A DNA stretch of 64,000 nt from Phormidium tenue FACHB-886 (GCF_014764505.1 NZ_JACXWX010000017.1:1-64000), one strand, 5' to 3'. Positions 1 through 8,917 are shown, numbered from the stretch's first letter. The notes: generated from the letters alone by a model not told the origin. Numbers and translations: made by a program.

Positions 1-97
1 GTCCCAGTAATTCAGATAGTTCTAGCAGCATTACATATTCCACATGCTAGAACAGGTCGTACTTTTCAAAACCCTTACCGTTCATACAAGTTGTTAG

Positions 98-379
98 AAG
101 CGGGGGTACAGAATCGGCGATGACACGATCGATAAGCTGGTGACGCAGTTGAGGAAGAAGACGGGCATCCAGTTTCATGCTCACCAGTTCCAGCATACTT
201 ACGCTACAAACCTGGTGCTCGATGGCATGAATCCGTATCACGTGATGACGTTGACGCGGCACAAGTTGGTGCAGAGCTTTCGCCTCTACACGAAAGCAGC
301 GGACCAAAAAGCAGCAGAAGCGGCGTTTTATGAGACGCAGCAGCGCAAGAAAAATCAGTCGTCCCAACTGGAGCAGTAA
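98..379 (+). pseudogene. Tyrosine recombinase (integrase) C-terminal relic
   Basis: The reading frame is open from just after a stop at 95-97 and ends at 379. It reads like the C-terminal catalytic part of a phage-type integrase: a box-II-like HQFQHTYATNL stretch followed about 20 residues later by TRH and SFRLYTKA, where the tyrosine nucleophile would sit. The conserved arginine of the usual H-x-L-R-H-T box is Q here (HQFQHT), which should abolish catalysis. The N-terminal domain and first catalytic arginine are missing, and no credible start or ribosome site precedes the frame. I read it as a non-functional remnant of an integrated element. Confidence 0.6.
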
Positions 380-459
380 TCTGATGTTGCCCGCTTGAGC
401 GGTGGAAGCAATTGGAAGTGAGTTGGGCGACTGGGAGTCAATTTTGGGAAGCATTGAGC

Positions 460-540
460 TTTGACGATCGCACTCGTATCCGCGATCGAGCAATTGTCGC
501 AGTGATGGCATATATTGTTGTTCACTGCGAAGCCAGCTAA
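460..540 (+). pseudogene. Possible second integrase fragment
   Basis: This 27-codon open stretch ends in TAA and encodes RIRDRAIVAVMAY, which resembles the box-I region of tyrosine recombinases (R-D-x-A-x-x-x-x-M-x-Y). It lies downstream of the C-terminal relic at 98-379, so the order is reversed relative to one gene. That suggests two recombinase remnants or a rearrangement. The fragment is too short to be certain. Confidence 0.25.
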
Positions 541-589
541 CGGTGAAGATGAGCGGCGACAGATGTACCTTAAACGAAGCTGAAAAACT

Positions 590-1510
590 TTATTCGCCGC
601 TCCATAGCATTGTTCGATCGCGTATGCTCTCACTACCCAACGGGAGGCTTATTTGATCTTTCATCTGTTGGTCTTCATCGTACAAATTCCTGAGCTTTTG
701 AAATCGTTCAACCGTTCCTGACTCAGGTAAAGGTGTATAGACCATGAGTGATAACTCTGGTGTCTCAGTCACCTGAAGAAGCGTGTACTCGAATTCTAAA
801 AAACCAACAGTAGGATGTTTGTAAACCTTTAACCCGATGTTTTTCCGCTGAACCTCGTGCTGTAGCCAGCCTTGCCGAAACTCTGGACTGACGCGCTGCA
901 AATCCTCGGCAAGTTCGGTGAGTTTGACATCCCCTAAATACCGTCCACAAGTATTACGGAACCATGCCAGCATCACCTGAGCGTGTTCTTCCCAGTCCAC
1001 TAACATCCGGCGACACTCAGCGTTGGTGAAGAAATCCCACATTCGATTTCGCTCTCTTGCTGGCATGACAGCAAAATCACCAAACAAAAGACAAGTTGCC
1101 TGATTCCACGCCAGCACATCAAATTGGTAGCTGATGATGAACGCTGGACAACATTCTAGCTGGTCAATCAAATGCTGAAGGGCGAAATTCACTGACCGCT
1201 TCTGAAGAAAAGTTTCTGAGGGAGGTTGCTGCATTGCCAGCATAAATAAGTGAGTTCGTTCATCAGATGTTAGCTGTAGGGCTTGTGCAACACTTTCAAG
1301 CACCTGAGCCGAGACTCGGATATCACGTCCTTGTTCCAAAAAGGTGTACCAGGTCACACTCACATTCGCCAGTTGTGCCACTTCTTCACGCCTCAATCCC
1401 GGTGTGCGACGACGCGAACCCTTTGGTAATCCCACCTGTGCAGGTGTGAGCCGAGCACGACGGGTTTTGAGAAAATTCGCTAATTCTTGCAATCGATGCA
1501 GATCGCCCAT
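590..1510 (-). CDS. XRE-family regulator with MmyB-like ligand-binding domain (MltR type)
   Basis: The 306-residue protein begins with an XRE helix-turn-helix (about residues 8-75, with RRRTPGLRREEVAQLANVS and WYTFLEQGRD). The rest has the PAS-like ligand-binding fold of MmyB-like regulators, seen in the signatures DVLAWNQA, LFGDF, RNRMWDFF and LEFEYTLLQV. Known members are predicted ligand-responsive regulators often encoded beside a short-chain dehydrogenase. Exactly that arrangement is seen here, with a divergent SDR at 1623. An inverted repeat lies between the two genes. A weak GAGG precedes the ATG at 1510. The family call is firm; the ligand is unknown. Confidence 0.9.
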   Translation of the reverse strand: MGDLHRLQELANFLKTRRARLTPAQVGLPKGSRRRTPGLRREEVAQLANVSVTWYTFLEQGRDIRVSAQVLESVAQALQLTSDERTHLFMLAMQQPPSETFLQKRSVNFALQHLIDQLECCPAFIISYQFDVLAWNQATCLLFGDFAVMPARERNRMWDFFTNAECRRMLVDWEEHAQVMLAWFRNTCGRYLGDVKLTELAEDLQRVSPEFRQGWLQHEVQRKNIGLKVYKHPTVGFLEFEYTLLQVTETPELSLMVYTPLPESGTVERFQKLRNLYDEDQQMKDQISLPLGSESIRDRTMLWSGE

Positions 1511-1545
1511 TTTGAACGGTAGCCTCGTTAACCTGGCAGTGTTAA

Positions 1546-1569
1546 TACCAGTATAAATTCAATCTGGTA
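1546..1569. promoter_or_regulatory. Inverted repeat between mltR-like gene and SDR (putative operator)
   Basis: The perfect 6-bp arms TACCAG (1546-1551) and CTGGTA (1564-1569) are separated by 12 bp of AT-rich sequence. The site is about 35 bp from the regulator start and 54 bp from the SDR start, where an autoregulatory operator controlling both divergent genes would be expected. Binding is inferred from position and symmetry only. Confidence 0.45.
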
Positions 1570-1622
1570 CTAGCTTAGTCGAGCTGATACAGTGGAATTG
1601 TTCAGGATTGGAGAAAAGAACA

Positions 1623-2384
1623 ATGACAAACAATCAGATTGCCTTGGTGACAGGATCAAGTCGAGGATTAGGCAAAAGTATGGCGATCGCGCTGGCGAAG
1701 AAAGGCGTTGGTGTGGTTGTGACCTATTACAGCAACCTTGAGGAAGCAAAGAGTGTGGTTTCTGAGATTGAGGCGAGTGGAGCGAAAGCGGCTGCATTGC
1801 AACTTGATACCTCCAACACCAAAACCTTTGATGACTTCGTAGTGCAATTCAAGCAAGCGCTACAAGATAAATGGCAAACCGAGCAGTTCGATTTTCTGGT
1901 CAATAATGCTGGCATTGGCATTGCTGCTCCGTTTGCCGAAGCGACTGAGGAACAGTTTGACCAATTGTTTAATATCAATGTCAAAGGTGTGTTCTTTTTG
2001 ACGCAGAAACTCCTGCCTTTGATCAAAGATGGCGGACGAATTGTGAATTTGTCTACGGGTTTAACGCGGATTACACTACCAAACTATTCCGTCTATGCTA
2101 GTGCCAAGGGCGCGATCGAAGCCTTAACCCGGTACATGGCGAAAGAGTTGGGACATCGACAAATTGCGGTGAATGCGGTTGCACCGGGCGCGATCGAAAC
2201 TGACTTTGGGGGTGGAACCGTGCGGGACAATCCAGAAGTGAATCAATTCTTTGCGTCTTTAACAGCGCTCGGTCGGGTAGGTTTGCCCGATGATATTGGC
2301 GGCGCAGTCGCGCTATTGCTGTCTGAAGAGAACCGCTGGATCACAGGACAAAGAATCGAAATCTCTGGCGGTCAATCTCTATAG
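1623..2384 (+). CDS. Short-chain dehydrogenase/reductase (SDR)
   Basis: This classical 253-residue SDR has the NAD(P)-binding TGSSRGLG at residues 10-17, the NNAG motif at 94-97, catalytic Ser144 and the YxxxK pair Tyr158/Lys162. It should catalyse NAD(P)H-dependent carbonyl or hydroxyl interconversion in the cytoplasm; the substrate cannot be read from sequence. I chose the ATG at 1623 because GGAG at 1610-1613 is 9 bp upstream; a TTG at 1608 would add five residues but has no such site. The gene is divergent from the MmyB-like regulator, which probably controls it. Confidence 0.92.
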   Translation: MTNNQIALVTGSSRGLGKSMAIALAKKGVGVVVTYYSNLEEAKSVVSEIEASGAKAAALQLDTSNTKTFDDFVVQFKQALQDKWQTEQFDFLVNNAGIGIAAPFAEATEEQFDQLFNINVKGVFFLTQKLLPLIKDGGRIVNLSTGLTRITLPNYSVYASAKGAIEALTRYMAKELGHRQIAVNAVAPGAIETDFGGGTVRDNPEVNQFFASLTALGRVGLPDDIGGAVALLLSEENRWITGQRIEISGGQSL

Positions 2385-2646
2385 TTCTAGTGCATCAATC
2401 GCATCAGAAGCGATGAACCAATCCCATCTAAAGCATTCCAAATCGGGTTTTGCAGCACTGGAACAAAGGGGCGCGATCGTGCCATTCTCGTTTGAGCGAT
2501 GGGCGGCGCAATCGCATTTGATCGACAACTCCCAAATGACGCCTCAACGATTGAAACGAAGCGATCGAACGGTTCGGGTCAGTGGTTGCCAGAATCTTTG
2601 CAACTCCACAAGCGACTTCGAAAAATCCGCTGCACCCGACTTGTTA

Positions 2647-3520
2647 GGTTGTGTCGCAAAAACTGGTGGGTGGTAAGGTAGATAGGACGGTTGTGTCGCA
2701 AAAACCAGTCAATGATAAGGTAGGTAAGCTCAGACACGCCCGATTCCTCCACTATGTCTACTGCTTCTTTGTTTAAGGGGCGGCACTTTTTGCCAGAAAT
2801 CATCCTGCTGAACGTACGGTGGTATTGTCGCTACTCACTGAGTCTTCGGGATTTGGAGGAAATGATGGCTGAGCGTGGAGTGAACGTGGATCAGTGGACA
2901 ATCAATCGCTCTCGTGCTGAAGTATGCGCCAGAACTGGACAAACGCATTCGACCGCACCTGAAGCCGACGAATGACTCCTGGAGAGTTGACGAGACGTAT
3001 ATCAAAATTAAAGGCAAGTGGAAGTCTCTCTATCGGGCTGTCGATTCAGAGGGGAATACACTGGACTTTATGCTGAGTGCGCTCGCGAGACAGCAAAGCA
3101 GCGGCACGATTTTTCTGTAAAGTGCACAAAGGTCAGCACATCCAGCCTCCACGGGTGAACACAGTGGATAAGAATGCCGCTTATCGGGCGGCAATGGAGA
3201 CTCTCAAAGCGGATGAAACGATTGAAAAAGAGACCGAATTAAGGCAGAGCAAATATTTGAATAATGTAGTTGAACAGGAGCATCGGCACATCAAGCGAAT
3301 TGTAAAACCGATGATGGGGTTCAAGACGTTTAACAGCGCGAGAAGCAGGTTGAGCGGAATCGAAGCGATGAATATGGTTCGCAAAGGACAAGTAAAAGGA
3401 ATCGACCAAGGGGATATTGTCTCTCAGGTCAGATTTATCGAAGCGCTCTTTGGAATTGCTGCTTAAGAGAATGCAAACGATACCGATCGGTTGTCCTTTA
3501 TAAGTTTTTGCGACACAACC
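2647..3520 (+). mobile_element. IS6-family insertion sequence, degenerate
   Basis: The element is bounded by an exact 18-bp inverted repeat, GGTTGTGTCGCAAAAACT at 2647-2664 and its reverse complement at 3503-3520. A second left-end copy (17 of 18 bases) lies inside it at 2689-2706, so two alternative left boundaries exist. The total length of about 0.87 kb fits IS6 elements. I see no 8-bp target duplication at either candidate boundary, which points to age or rearrangement. The right end sits within a coiled-coil gene on the other strand (3521-4088). Confidence 0.85.
2754..3466 (+). pseudogene. IS6-family transposase, two frameshifts
   Basis: Three overlapping frames together give one transposase. 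The N-terminal part runs from 2754 (FKGRHFLPEIILLNVRWYCRY). The middle is in another frame, with YAPELDKRIRPHLKPTN and VDETYIKIKGKW. The C-terminal part (3077-3466) is in a third, with VDKNAAY, VVEQEHRHIKR and a conserved EAMNM tail. The catalytic aspartates (DETY, DKN) and glutamate (VEQEH) of the DDE triad are all visible but not in one frame. Shifts fall near 2910 and 3090. The element is therefore not autonomously active unless rescued by frameshifting. Confidence 0.85.
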
Positions 3521-4088
3521 CCTTTCTTTGCCAATTTGCGAGCTACTGAGACTAAACACTGCCATAGCGTAATCCGAGTAGAACTCAATAGGCTTTAGCT
3601 TTTCAGAAGAAGCAATATCCTCACAAAATTTGTTGAGCGGTTTCATTAATGCTCTTCTGTCGGTTCTCCCATATGCTAGAAAAGTTCTAACGAATTCCTT
3701 CATCTTCCGCTTGGCGGTGGAGAAGATTAGGGACACGAGAATTCAATATTTGCCGATTCTCTCCAACCAACTGTTGAATCTCCTTAAGCAACCGTTGATT
3801 CTCCCTAATCAATTGCTGATTCTCCCTAATTAACTGCTGATTTTCTATATTTAACTGCTTGTTCTCTATATTCATCCGCATCAATTCTTGGTTAGCTTCA
3901 TTCAGTTCGTTTTCTATCACTTGTTGCTGCCGCAGTTGTTCACACAGATATTGCTGATAAGAGGCAACCTGTGTACGCAAAAACTCAAATTCCGCCTGAG
4001 GATTTTCAGGGAAAAATCCTTGATTCCACTGCTCATTTACTCGCTCGCTATTAGAAATGGCTTGCTGGTCAGAATTGAAGGGCTGCAT
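3521..4088 (-). pseudogene. Coiled-coil protein gene truncated by the IS6 element
   Basis: From the ATG at 4088 the frame encodes a 133-residue hydrophilic protein with a strong coiled coil (repeats of IENQQLI and RENQRLL). The frame then stops, but the adjacent frame continues with plausible coding sequence (TAKRKMKEFVRTFLAYGRTD, then FYSDYAMAVFSLSSSQIG) up to the exact IS6 right end at 3520. The simplest reading is one gene with a single-base shift near 3730 whose 3' end was removed by the insertion. The N-terminal half may still be made as a 133-residue product. I do not recognise the family. Confidence 0.55.
3789..3872. repeat. Four 21-bp tandem units within the coiled-coil gene
   Basis: Four imperfect 21-bp units (3789-3809, 3810-3830, 3831-3851, 3852-3872) share a core like TGATTCTCCCTAAT. 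Each encodes one seven-residue heptad of the coiled coil (I/L-x-x-E-N-x-Q), so the coiled coil probably grew by unit duplication. Confidence 0.7.
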
Positions 4089-4167
4089 TCTTCAGAAGTT
4101 ATTAGTTGATGTTTGAAAAACAGATAAGGTAGATAGAGACTATCTATAATTGGGCGACGCAATTCTG

Positions 4168-4434
4168 TTAAATCTGCGCAGTTATAACAGTTAGGCGATC
4201 GCAAGCAACAACCTCGACTAGAGCTACAGCAGAAAATTGCATTATGTAAATCTTTAGCTCAGCTTCTAGCGGCGCTTCGAACAGAAGGCATTCTTTCGGA
4301 AAAACAACTCACTCAAAGTACCAGTCTGAGATGTTTGTAATTCGAGCAATCTTGATCTGGTGATCGTTGTCGATGTAGCAGCAAAAAATTCGATCAATAC
4401 AATCAGCAGGCAAGCTATCTAGAATTTAAGTCAT
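4168..4434 (-). pseudogene. DUF1830 protein gene with two nonsense codons
   Basis: Read on the minus strand from the ATG at 4434, the frame is M-T-stop-ILDSLPAD, then CIDRIFCCYI, RITNISDWYFE, stop, VVFP and LLFEAPLEAEL, ending at TAA 4168-4170. This matches the cyanobacterial DUF1830 family, whose members carry a CCY-x-N motif and NIPNWYFERVVFPGQ-like sequence. The two in-frame stops sit where the family would have a glutamine (CAA to TAA, codon 3) and an arginine (CGA to TGA). Length and frame are otherwise intact, so this is a recent pseudogene. It is too interrupted to appear as an ordinary open reading frame. Confidence 0.75.
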
Positions 4435-4652
4435 CAGAATGCAGACGGTGATTTGTCGATGAAAACAGCTTGACATACTGCTATTTAAGATCGCGCATGA
4501 GTAAATGTTTTACTTGTGTATAAGTTATACAAGCCTCGGTGAAGTATTCAAAAGCTATAGAAGATGCTTGATTTCTTCACCTAAAAAAGATACAAGATTT
4601 ATTTGCTGCTTTCTGATTTAGTAAAAAGTATCAGTAGTGAGCAAAAAAACTA

Positions 4653-4865
4653 ATGACTGCAACATTCATCAACCGACCTAGATTTAGCCTCACGCAACAG
4701 GTTCGTTTTGTGGGTGGAGAAGGCATTGTGCGAAGCAACGAACCTATTGCTGGAACTTGGACGTACCTCGTCGAGATGCCATTGGGGATAGAACCTGACT
4801 TTAGCAGAGTGGGGCCAGAGACTAAGGTCTTTCTCAACGAGGCAAATTTACGTGCAGCGTACTAA
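4653..4865 (+). CDS. Small conserved cyanobacterial protein, function unknown
   Basis: This is a 70-residue soluble protein with an N-terminal RPRFSLTQQV stretch, a central VGGEGIVRS-x-EPIAGTWTYLVEM core and an FLNEA-containing tail. The pattern of glycines and aromatics looks like a small beta barrel, and I recall similar small unknown proteins in other cyanobacteria. No strong ribosome site precedes the ATG. The IS701-like element inserted about 75 bp downstream. No function is proposed. Confidence 0.65.
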   Translation: MTATFINRPRFSLTQQVRFVGGEGIVRSNEPIAGTWTYLVEMPLGIEPDFSRVGPETKVFLNEANLRAAY

Positions 4866-4939
4866 GTATTTTGAACAGGAATTTGGGATTATTCAACCCT
4901 CTCGCTCTAACTTAACAATTCAGCAACCGCTCATATTAA

Positions 4940-6083
4940 CAGGACTTACGCAGTGGTACTAAATGCGATGTGGGACTCACCCAGCCTCATAGGAAGAGTG
5001 GGTGACTTGAGTTGCGCAATCAAATAGCTCGATAACAACCCATTCTTGAGCTGATAAACTGTTGTCGCTGTAGCCTGAGCAATCTGCTTTAGACGGATCC
5101 AAACAAGCAAAGCGCAGGCAATATGATTGCGTTGAATGCGCTGCTTGCGGCATTGACAAGATTCAATGCCCGTCGTTTGTTTGACTTCCCGATGAAACTG
5201 CTCAATTTTCCAACGCATGGCACACACTTTTTGTGCGTCATCTGTCGAATCTTGAGTCAAGTCGTTGGTGACGACATATTCCGTCTTGTCGGTGGAGACA
5301 ATGACGCGGAACAATTTCACCTTTTTGTCTTTGGGGAATCCTCGCAGCTTGATGAGCTTTCCTTGTTTGGCTTCAGTAGCACTCCAGTTGAGCTGGTCAA
5401 TGCGTTTGTATGGCTCATCACCGCCACTATCATCCACTAGACGGTTCGTCTTCAACGGACAGTAGTAGACCTTGCCTAACTCCTCAATCTGCCCCATCAG
5501 CTTCTTAGCAGCATACCAACTGTCCATCAGCACGGTCGCGAACGGCAATTGTTTAGCAAAGACCGCATTTTGGAGCATCTGTTGAACATGGTCAAGCTTA
5601 CTGTTGCCGTCACCGTCCGGGTTGTACAAGCGGTAGTCGATGACCCAGAACTCTCCAGTGCTTGCGTTGACGGACAAGCAGCGAATTAGCCCAATGCCGC
5701 GAATGACTCGGTGTTCGTTGCCACTGTATTGCCGCCTGACTAGTTCAATTGCTTGACTGGAGCGTTTGTCCAACACAGTGTCATCAAACAGCAAATATCC
5801 TGCTGCATCTGGCGCAAGCAGTGGTTTAACGTTCTCCCACAACAGCCGTGGCGTGAGCTTGTCGCTGCTCAAATAGCGATTGATGGCATCGTGGCTGAAC
5901 TGCTGAAGATGCTCGGCTAGATAAGTCAGCGTGTAATTGGTCTGGCTACTCAGCAGATATTGGCAATAGTTGAGCTTGGTGAACGTCATCGGACTGGCGG
6001 TTTGATGCACTCATACAGGAACTGTAGCGAGGATGGCTCGCTTGTGCAATCCCTACTCCTAGTGCCCCTGCGTAAGTCCTGAG
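4940..6083 (-). mobile_element. IS701-family-like insertion sequence, apparently intact
   Basis: Fourteen-base inverted repeats, CAGGACTTACGCAG at 4940-4953 and its exact complement at 6068-6081, enclose one intact transposase gene. A TTAA tetranucleotide flanks both sides (4936-4939 and 6084-6087). IS701-type elements typically duplicate a four-base YTAR-like target, so these fit a target duplication if the right end is placed at 6083. The total length is about 1.14 kb. Confidence 0.8.
4946..6010 (-). CDS. IS701-like DDE transposase
   Basis: The intact 354-residue transposase has the three acidic catalytic positions of the IS4/IS701 DDE group: LLFDDTVLDK near residue 78, ATVLMDSWYA near 165, and MRWKIEQFHREVKQTTG near 270, which carries the Y/W-x-x-E-x-F-H-x-x-x-K signature. 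It would cut and paste the element through the 14-bp inverted repeats at 4940 and 6068. The frame has no interruption, so this is the only insertion sequence in the window that could still be mobile. Its coding region fills almost the entire element. Confidence 0.9.
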   Translation of the reverse strand: MHQTASPMTFTKLNYCQYLLSSQTNYTLTYLAEHLQQFSHDAINRYLSSDKLTPRLLWENVKPLLAPDAAGYLLFDDTVLDKRSSQAIELVRRQYSGNEHRVIRGIGLIRCLSVNASTGEFWVIDYRLYNPDGDGNSKLDHVQQMLQNAVFAKQLPFATVLMDSWYAAKKLMGQIEELGKVYYCPLKTNRLVDDSGGDEPYKRIDQLNWSATEAKQGKLIKLRGFPKDKKVKLFRVIVSTDKTEYVVTNDLTQDSTDDAQKVCAMRWKIEQFHREVKQTTGIESCQCRKQRIQRNHIACALLVWIRLKQIAQATATTVYQLKNGLLSSYLIAQLKSPTLPMRLGESHIAFSTTA

Positions 6084-7096
6084 TTAATTTCTTGTAGAGC
6101 CTGCGCAATGGACAATGCCTTGCGCTGAAACAAAATTAGATTGCTTTTTGAAAACTATGCTCCGCACACTCCTCAAAAAACAACTTGGAGACTTGCAAGC
6201 GAGAATTGCTGTAGCTGTAAAACCATGTGAAATTAGAGGAAATGTAATAAAGCATCTACAAGACGACTAGAGCAACGTTTCTAAGAACGGTAAACAGAAG
6301 AGTAAATAGAATCAGATATTACTAAATTCAAGTATAAAATTTGTAGAAATAGGAACATTTTAGAGTCTAAGTTGATAAAGCAGCAATCGAACTGCTTGCT
6401 CTAGTTCACCTCTTTTTTGACCTCACTTTTTTAGCCTCATTACAGTGAAATAGAAAATTGCACTTCGGCACTTAGCCAGATCGATTGCTTACAAGCGCCA
6501 CCGATCGTCGCTCCAACAAAGCTAGACTCGATATTCTTCCTGCTGATAGGGTCAACGAATTTTGACAATAAGGGAAATAGTACCCGCACGGGCACTATAC
6601 CGATCGCCGCCAAGATTCGACAATTTGTCACAGGTCTCATTCGGAAGCAGCGTTAGGGCAAGCATCTGGTGCAAATACTTTAGCTAATTTCTTCAAATAT
6701 AGCGGTTCCTAATCGCCTGAGGGACTGATTTGCTGCTGTGTGCCACGCTTTGCGCAGTACACAATAGAAACCTGCCTTTATTTAGTGTGGAGCACTCTAA
6801 GGAGCGTAACTTAAAACATGTTAAAGACTCTACCAAAAGACAGATGCTAAAGGTAGAGTAATAGGGATACGCCAGCTAGCAGTATTGCAAATCAATGCGC
6901 TAAATACTGGTTTGAAGGTTGGTATAGCCAATCCTTATCTTTGGGCTCCATAGCTTAAGCAAGCTCTTGAATAACCTGCGTGATCGATGCGGCAGCTGAG
7001 CTACACCTCAGATTAGTAACACTTCTTGTTTTACTAACTCAGCAAAAGTAGAAGAAGTTAGATGATTCTATAACTTTGATATTAGGAATAACCCAT
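6084..7096. other. Non-coding stretch of about 1 kb
   Basis: I see no supportable gene here. A 66-codon minus-strand frame (6440-6640) has no family resemblance and no ribosome site. The sequence is AT-rich with many short stops. The only local signal is AGGA at 7084-7087, which serves the lysozyme gene downstream. Confidence 0.5.
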
Positions 7097-7999
7097 ATGG
7101 AACGATCGCTTGAGCTTTATAGTGACGGTCGCCTATACGAACTGGAAGGAGATTACGCGGTTAAAGTCACTGAAACCCAGGGGCAGGTTAATGCCCTCAT
7201 CACCGCACTACAGTTCAGCACTGCTCAAACACTGTCCATTGCCCCTCCCGAAAAACAACCCCCAACCGTCATTGCTCCTAGAGGATCACGCCGCATCAAC
7301 GACGAGGGCTTTAAGCTGTTAACCACTTTTGAGGGCTGTAAGCTCCAGGCTTATGATGATGGGGTAGGTGTCTGGACGATCGGCTATGGACATACAAAAG
7401 ACGTTTCTGAGGAAATGACTATCACCCAGGCGCAGGCAGAGCAGTTTCTATACAAAGACCTAGAGCAGTTTGAATCCTATGTTGAAGATGCTGTTCAGGT
7501 CGATATCAATGAGGATCAATTCTCTGCCTTAGTCTGCTTCTGTTTCAACGTGGGTCCAGGAAGCGAGGGATTTGGTGGCTCAACATTATTAAGAAAACTC
7601 AACGCTGGAGATTATCCAGGCGCAATTGCACAGTTTCCTGTTTGGAACAAAGCTAATGGAGAACCCTGGCTTGGACTCACGCGCAGAAGACTGGCAGAAC
7701 AAGCGCTCTTCCTTAGCAAGCCTTGGCAGGCTTTCCTCACCTACGAAGGAGACGGACTAACAGGTGAGCAGACAAGCAGCACTCGAACCCTGAAACTGAC
7801 CCATCCCATTATGCAGGGAGAAGATGTGCGCCGAGTGCAAGAAGCGCTGATCAAAGCAGGATTTAATCTTGAACCTGATGGAGCAGATGGATTTTTTGGG
7901 AAAGCAACCAATGCTGCTGCTCAGCAATTTCAGCGGCAAAAAGGATTGACTGTAGATGGAGTTGTGGGGACCCAAACCCTGCAGGCGCTGGGTCTATAA
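7097..7999 (+). CDS. GH24 lysozyme (T4-type) with C-terminal peptidoglycan-binding domain
   Basis: A 300-residue muramidase that should cleave the MurNAc-GlcNAc bond of peptidoglycan. Residues 1-60 form an unrecognised N-terminal region. The GH24 domain (about 65-210) has the catalytic triad Glu79 (TTFEG), Asp88 (YDDG) and Thr94 (WTIGYGHT) at exactly the E-x8-D-x5-T spacing of T4 lysozyme. A PG_binding_1 domain occupies about 232-300 (VRRVQEAL, DGFFGKATNAAAQQFQ). There is no signal peptide, so export or release would need a helper or cell lysis. The ATG at 7097 has AGGA 9 bp upstream; a TTG at 7076 is less likely. The M15 peptidase begins 39 bp downstream. Confidence 0.92.
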   Translation: MERSLELYSDGRLYELEGDYAVKVTETQGQVNALITALQFSTAQTLSIAPPEKQPPTVIAPRGSRRINDEGFKLLTTFEGCKLQAYDDGVGVWTIGYGHTKDVSEEMTITQAQAEQFLYKDLEQFESYVEDAVQVDINEDQFSALVCFCFNVGPGSEGFGGSTLLRKLNAGDYPGAIAQFPVWNKANGEPWLGLTRRRLAEQALFLSKPWQAFLTYEGDGLTGEQTSSTRTLKLTHPIMQGEDVRRVQEALIKAGFNLEPDGADGFFGKATNAAAQQFQRQKGLTVDGVVGTQTLQALGL

Positions 8000-8038
8000 A
8001 TTTTTTTATTACACGATCGAACAGAACAGGAGATAGTT

Positions 8039-8917
8039 GTGGACTCTAATATCATTGAACTTTGCCTAGAGATTAACGAGCGTGATAAAACCGGTATCAG
8101 AGCTAGTTTTCGAGGACCGCTGCAAGATGCACCGAGTGCAGCCTCAACTGCGATCGTCAATGGCTTATCTCAGCAGTTGATCCATCAGCTTCAACTGATT
8201 CTGCCCAATGTGTTTGTCAGCTTTGATGATCTCAGCGTTGATTTGCTTGACGCTGCATATGCCTATGTTCAAGCTGCCGCAAAGCAGGGGCTAGAGCGTG
8301 CTATTCAGGAGCGGGGAACGAAAATGCTAGTGAACTCCTGCTACCGAACGATCGCGCAGCAAATGCTGCTCTACAACGATCGATACAACAACTCTAACCC
8401 CGTTGCCCCTCCAGGAACCAGCAATCATCAAACCGGATTAGCAATCGATATTGAAGATCCCATAGGCTGGGAACCTTACCTGATGCGATATGGCTGGAAT
8501 CCTCTAGCAGGCGATCCACCTCACTTTGACTATACAGGGGGCAACACAGTTGATATTCGTAGCAAATCTATTCTGGCATTCCAGCAGCTTTGGAATAAAA
8601 ACAACCCGAATGACAAGATCGGTGAAGATGGAGCCTTTGGACCTCAGACGGAGGGGGCGCTGAATCAATCCCCGGCTCATGGCTTTGCTAAAGCTCCGTG
8701 GGATGATAAACCAAGAGTATTGAAACTCAGCCAACCTCGAATGGAAGGGTCTGACGTGGAGCAACTGCAGAACGCACTGAAGAAGGCGGGCATTACGGTT
8801 GCGGTAGATGGTGAATTTGGACCGGGAACCGATAAAGCTGTGAAGGAATTTCAGCAGAAGAAAAGCCTGACTGCAGACGGTGTTGTGGGACTTAACACAC
8901 GTGCAGTGATGGTGTGA
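8039..8917 (+). CDS. M15-family D,D-peptidase with peptidoglycan-binding domains
   Basis: A 292-residue zinc peptidase starting at GTG with AGGAGA just upstream. The M15 (VanY/D-Ala-D-Ala carboxypeptidase) motif S-x-H-x-x-G-x-A-x-D supplies His130 and Asp137. The D-x-x-H motif in GDPPHFDY supplies Asp159 and the third zinc ligand His162. It should cut peptide crosslinks or D-Ala-D-Ala stems of peptidoglycan. Two C-terminal segments resemble PG_binding_1: a partial one near 175-212 (GEDGAFGPQTEGAL) and a full one at 226-292. As in the lysozyme, there is no signal peptide and the N-terminal ~90 residues are unassigned. It lies 39 bp after the lysozyme, probably in one transcript. Confidence 0.9.
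   Translation: MDSNIIELCLEINERDKTGIRASFRGPLQDAPSAASTAIVNGLSQQLIHQLQLILPNVFVSFDDLSVDLLDAAYAYVQAAAKQGLERAIQERGTKMLVNSCYRTIAQQMLLYNDRYNNSNPVAPPGTSNHQTGLAIDIEDPIGWEPYLMRYGWNPLAGDPPHFDYTGGNTVDIRSKSILAFQQLWNKNNPNDKIGEDGAFGPQTEGALNQSPAHGFAKAPWDDKPRVLKLSQPRMEGSDVEQLQNALKKAGITVAVDGEFGPGTDKAVKEFQQKKSLTADGVVGLNTRAVMV

Noticed and set aside
2290-2676. 128-residue plus-strand frame after the first SDR
   Set aside because: It overlaps the SDR 3' end in another frame and crosses the IS6 left end; no protein-like features.
6440-6640. 66-residue minus-strand frame in the 6-7 kb gap
   Set aside because: No start signal, no recognisable motif and no supporting context; short frames of this length are expected by chance.
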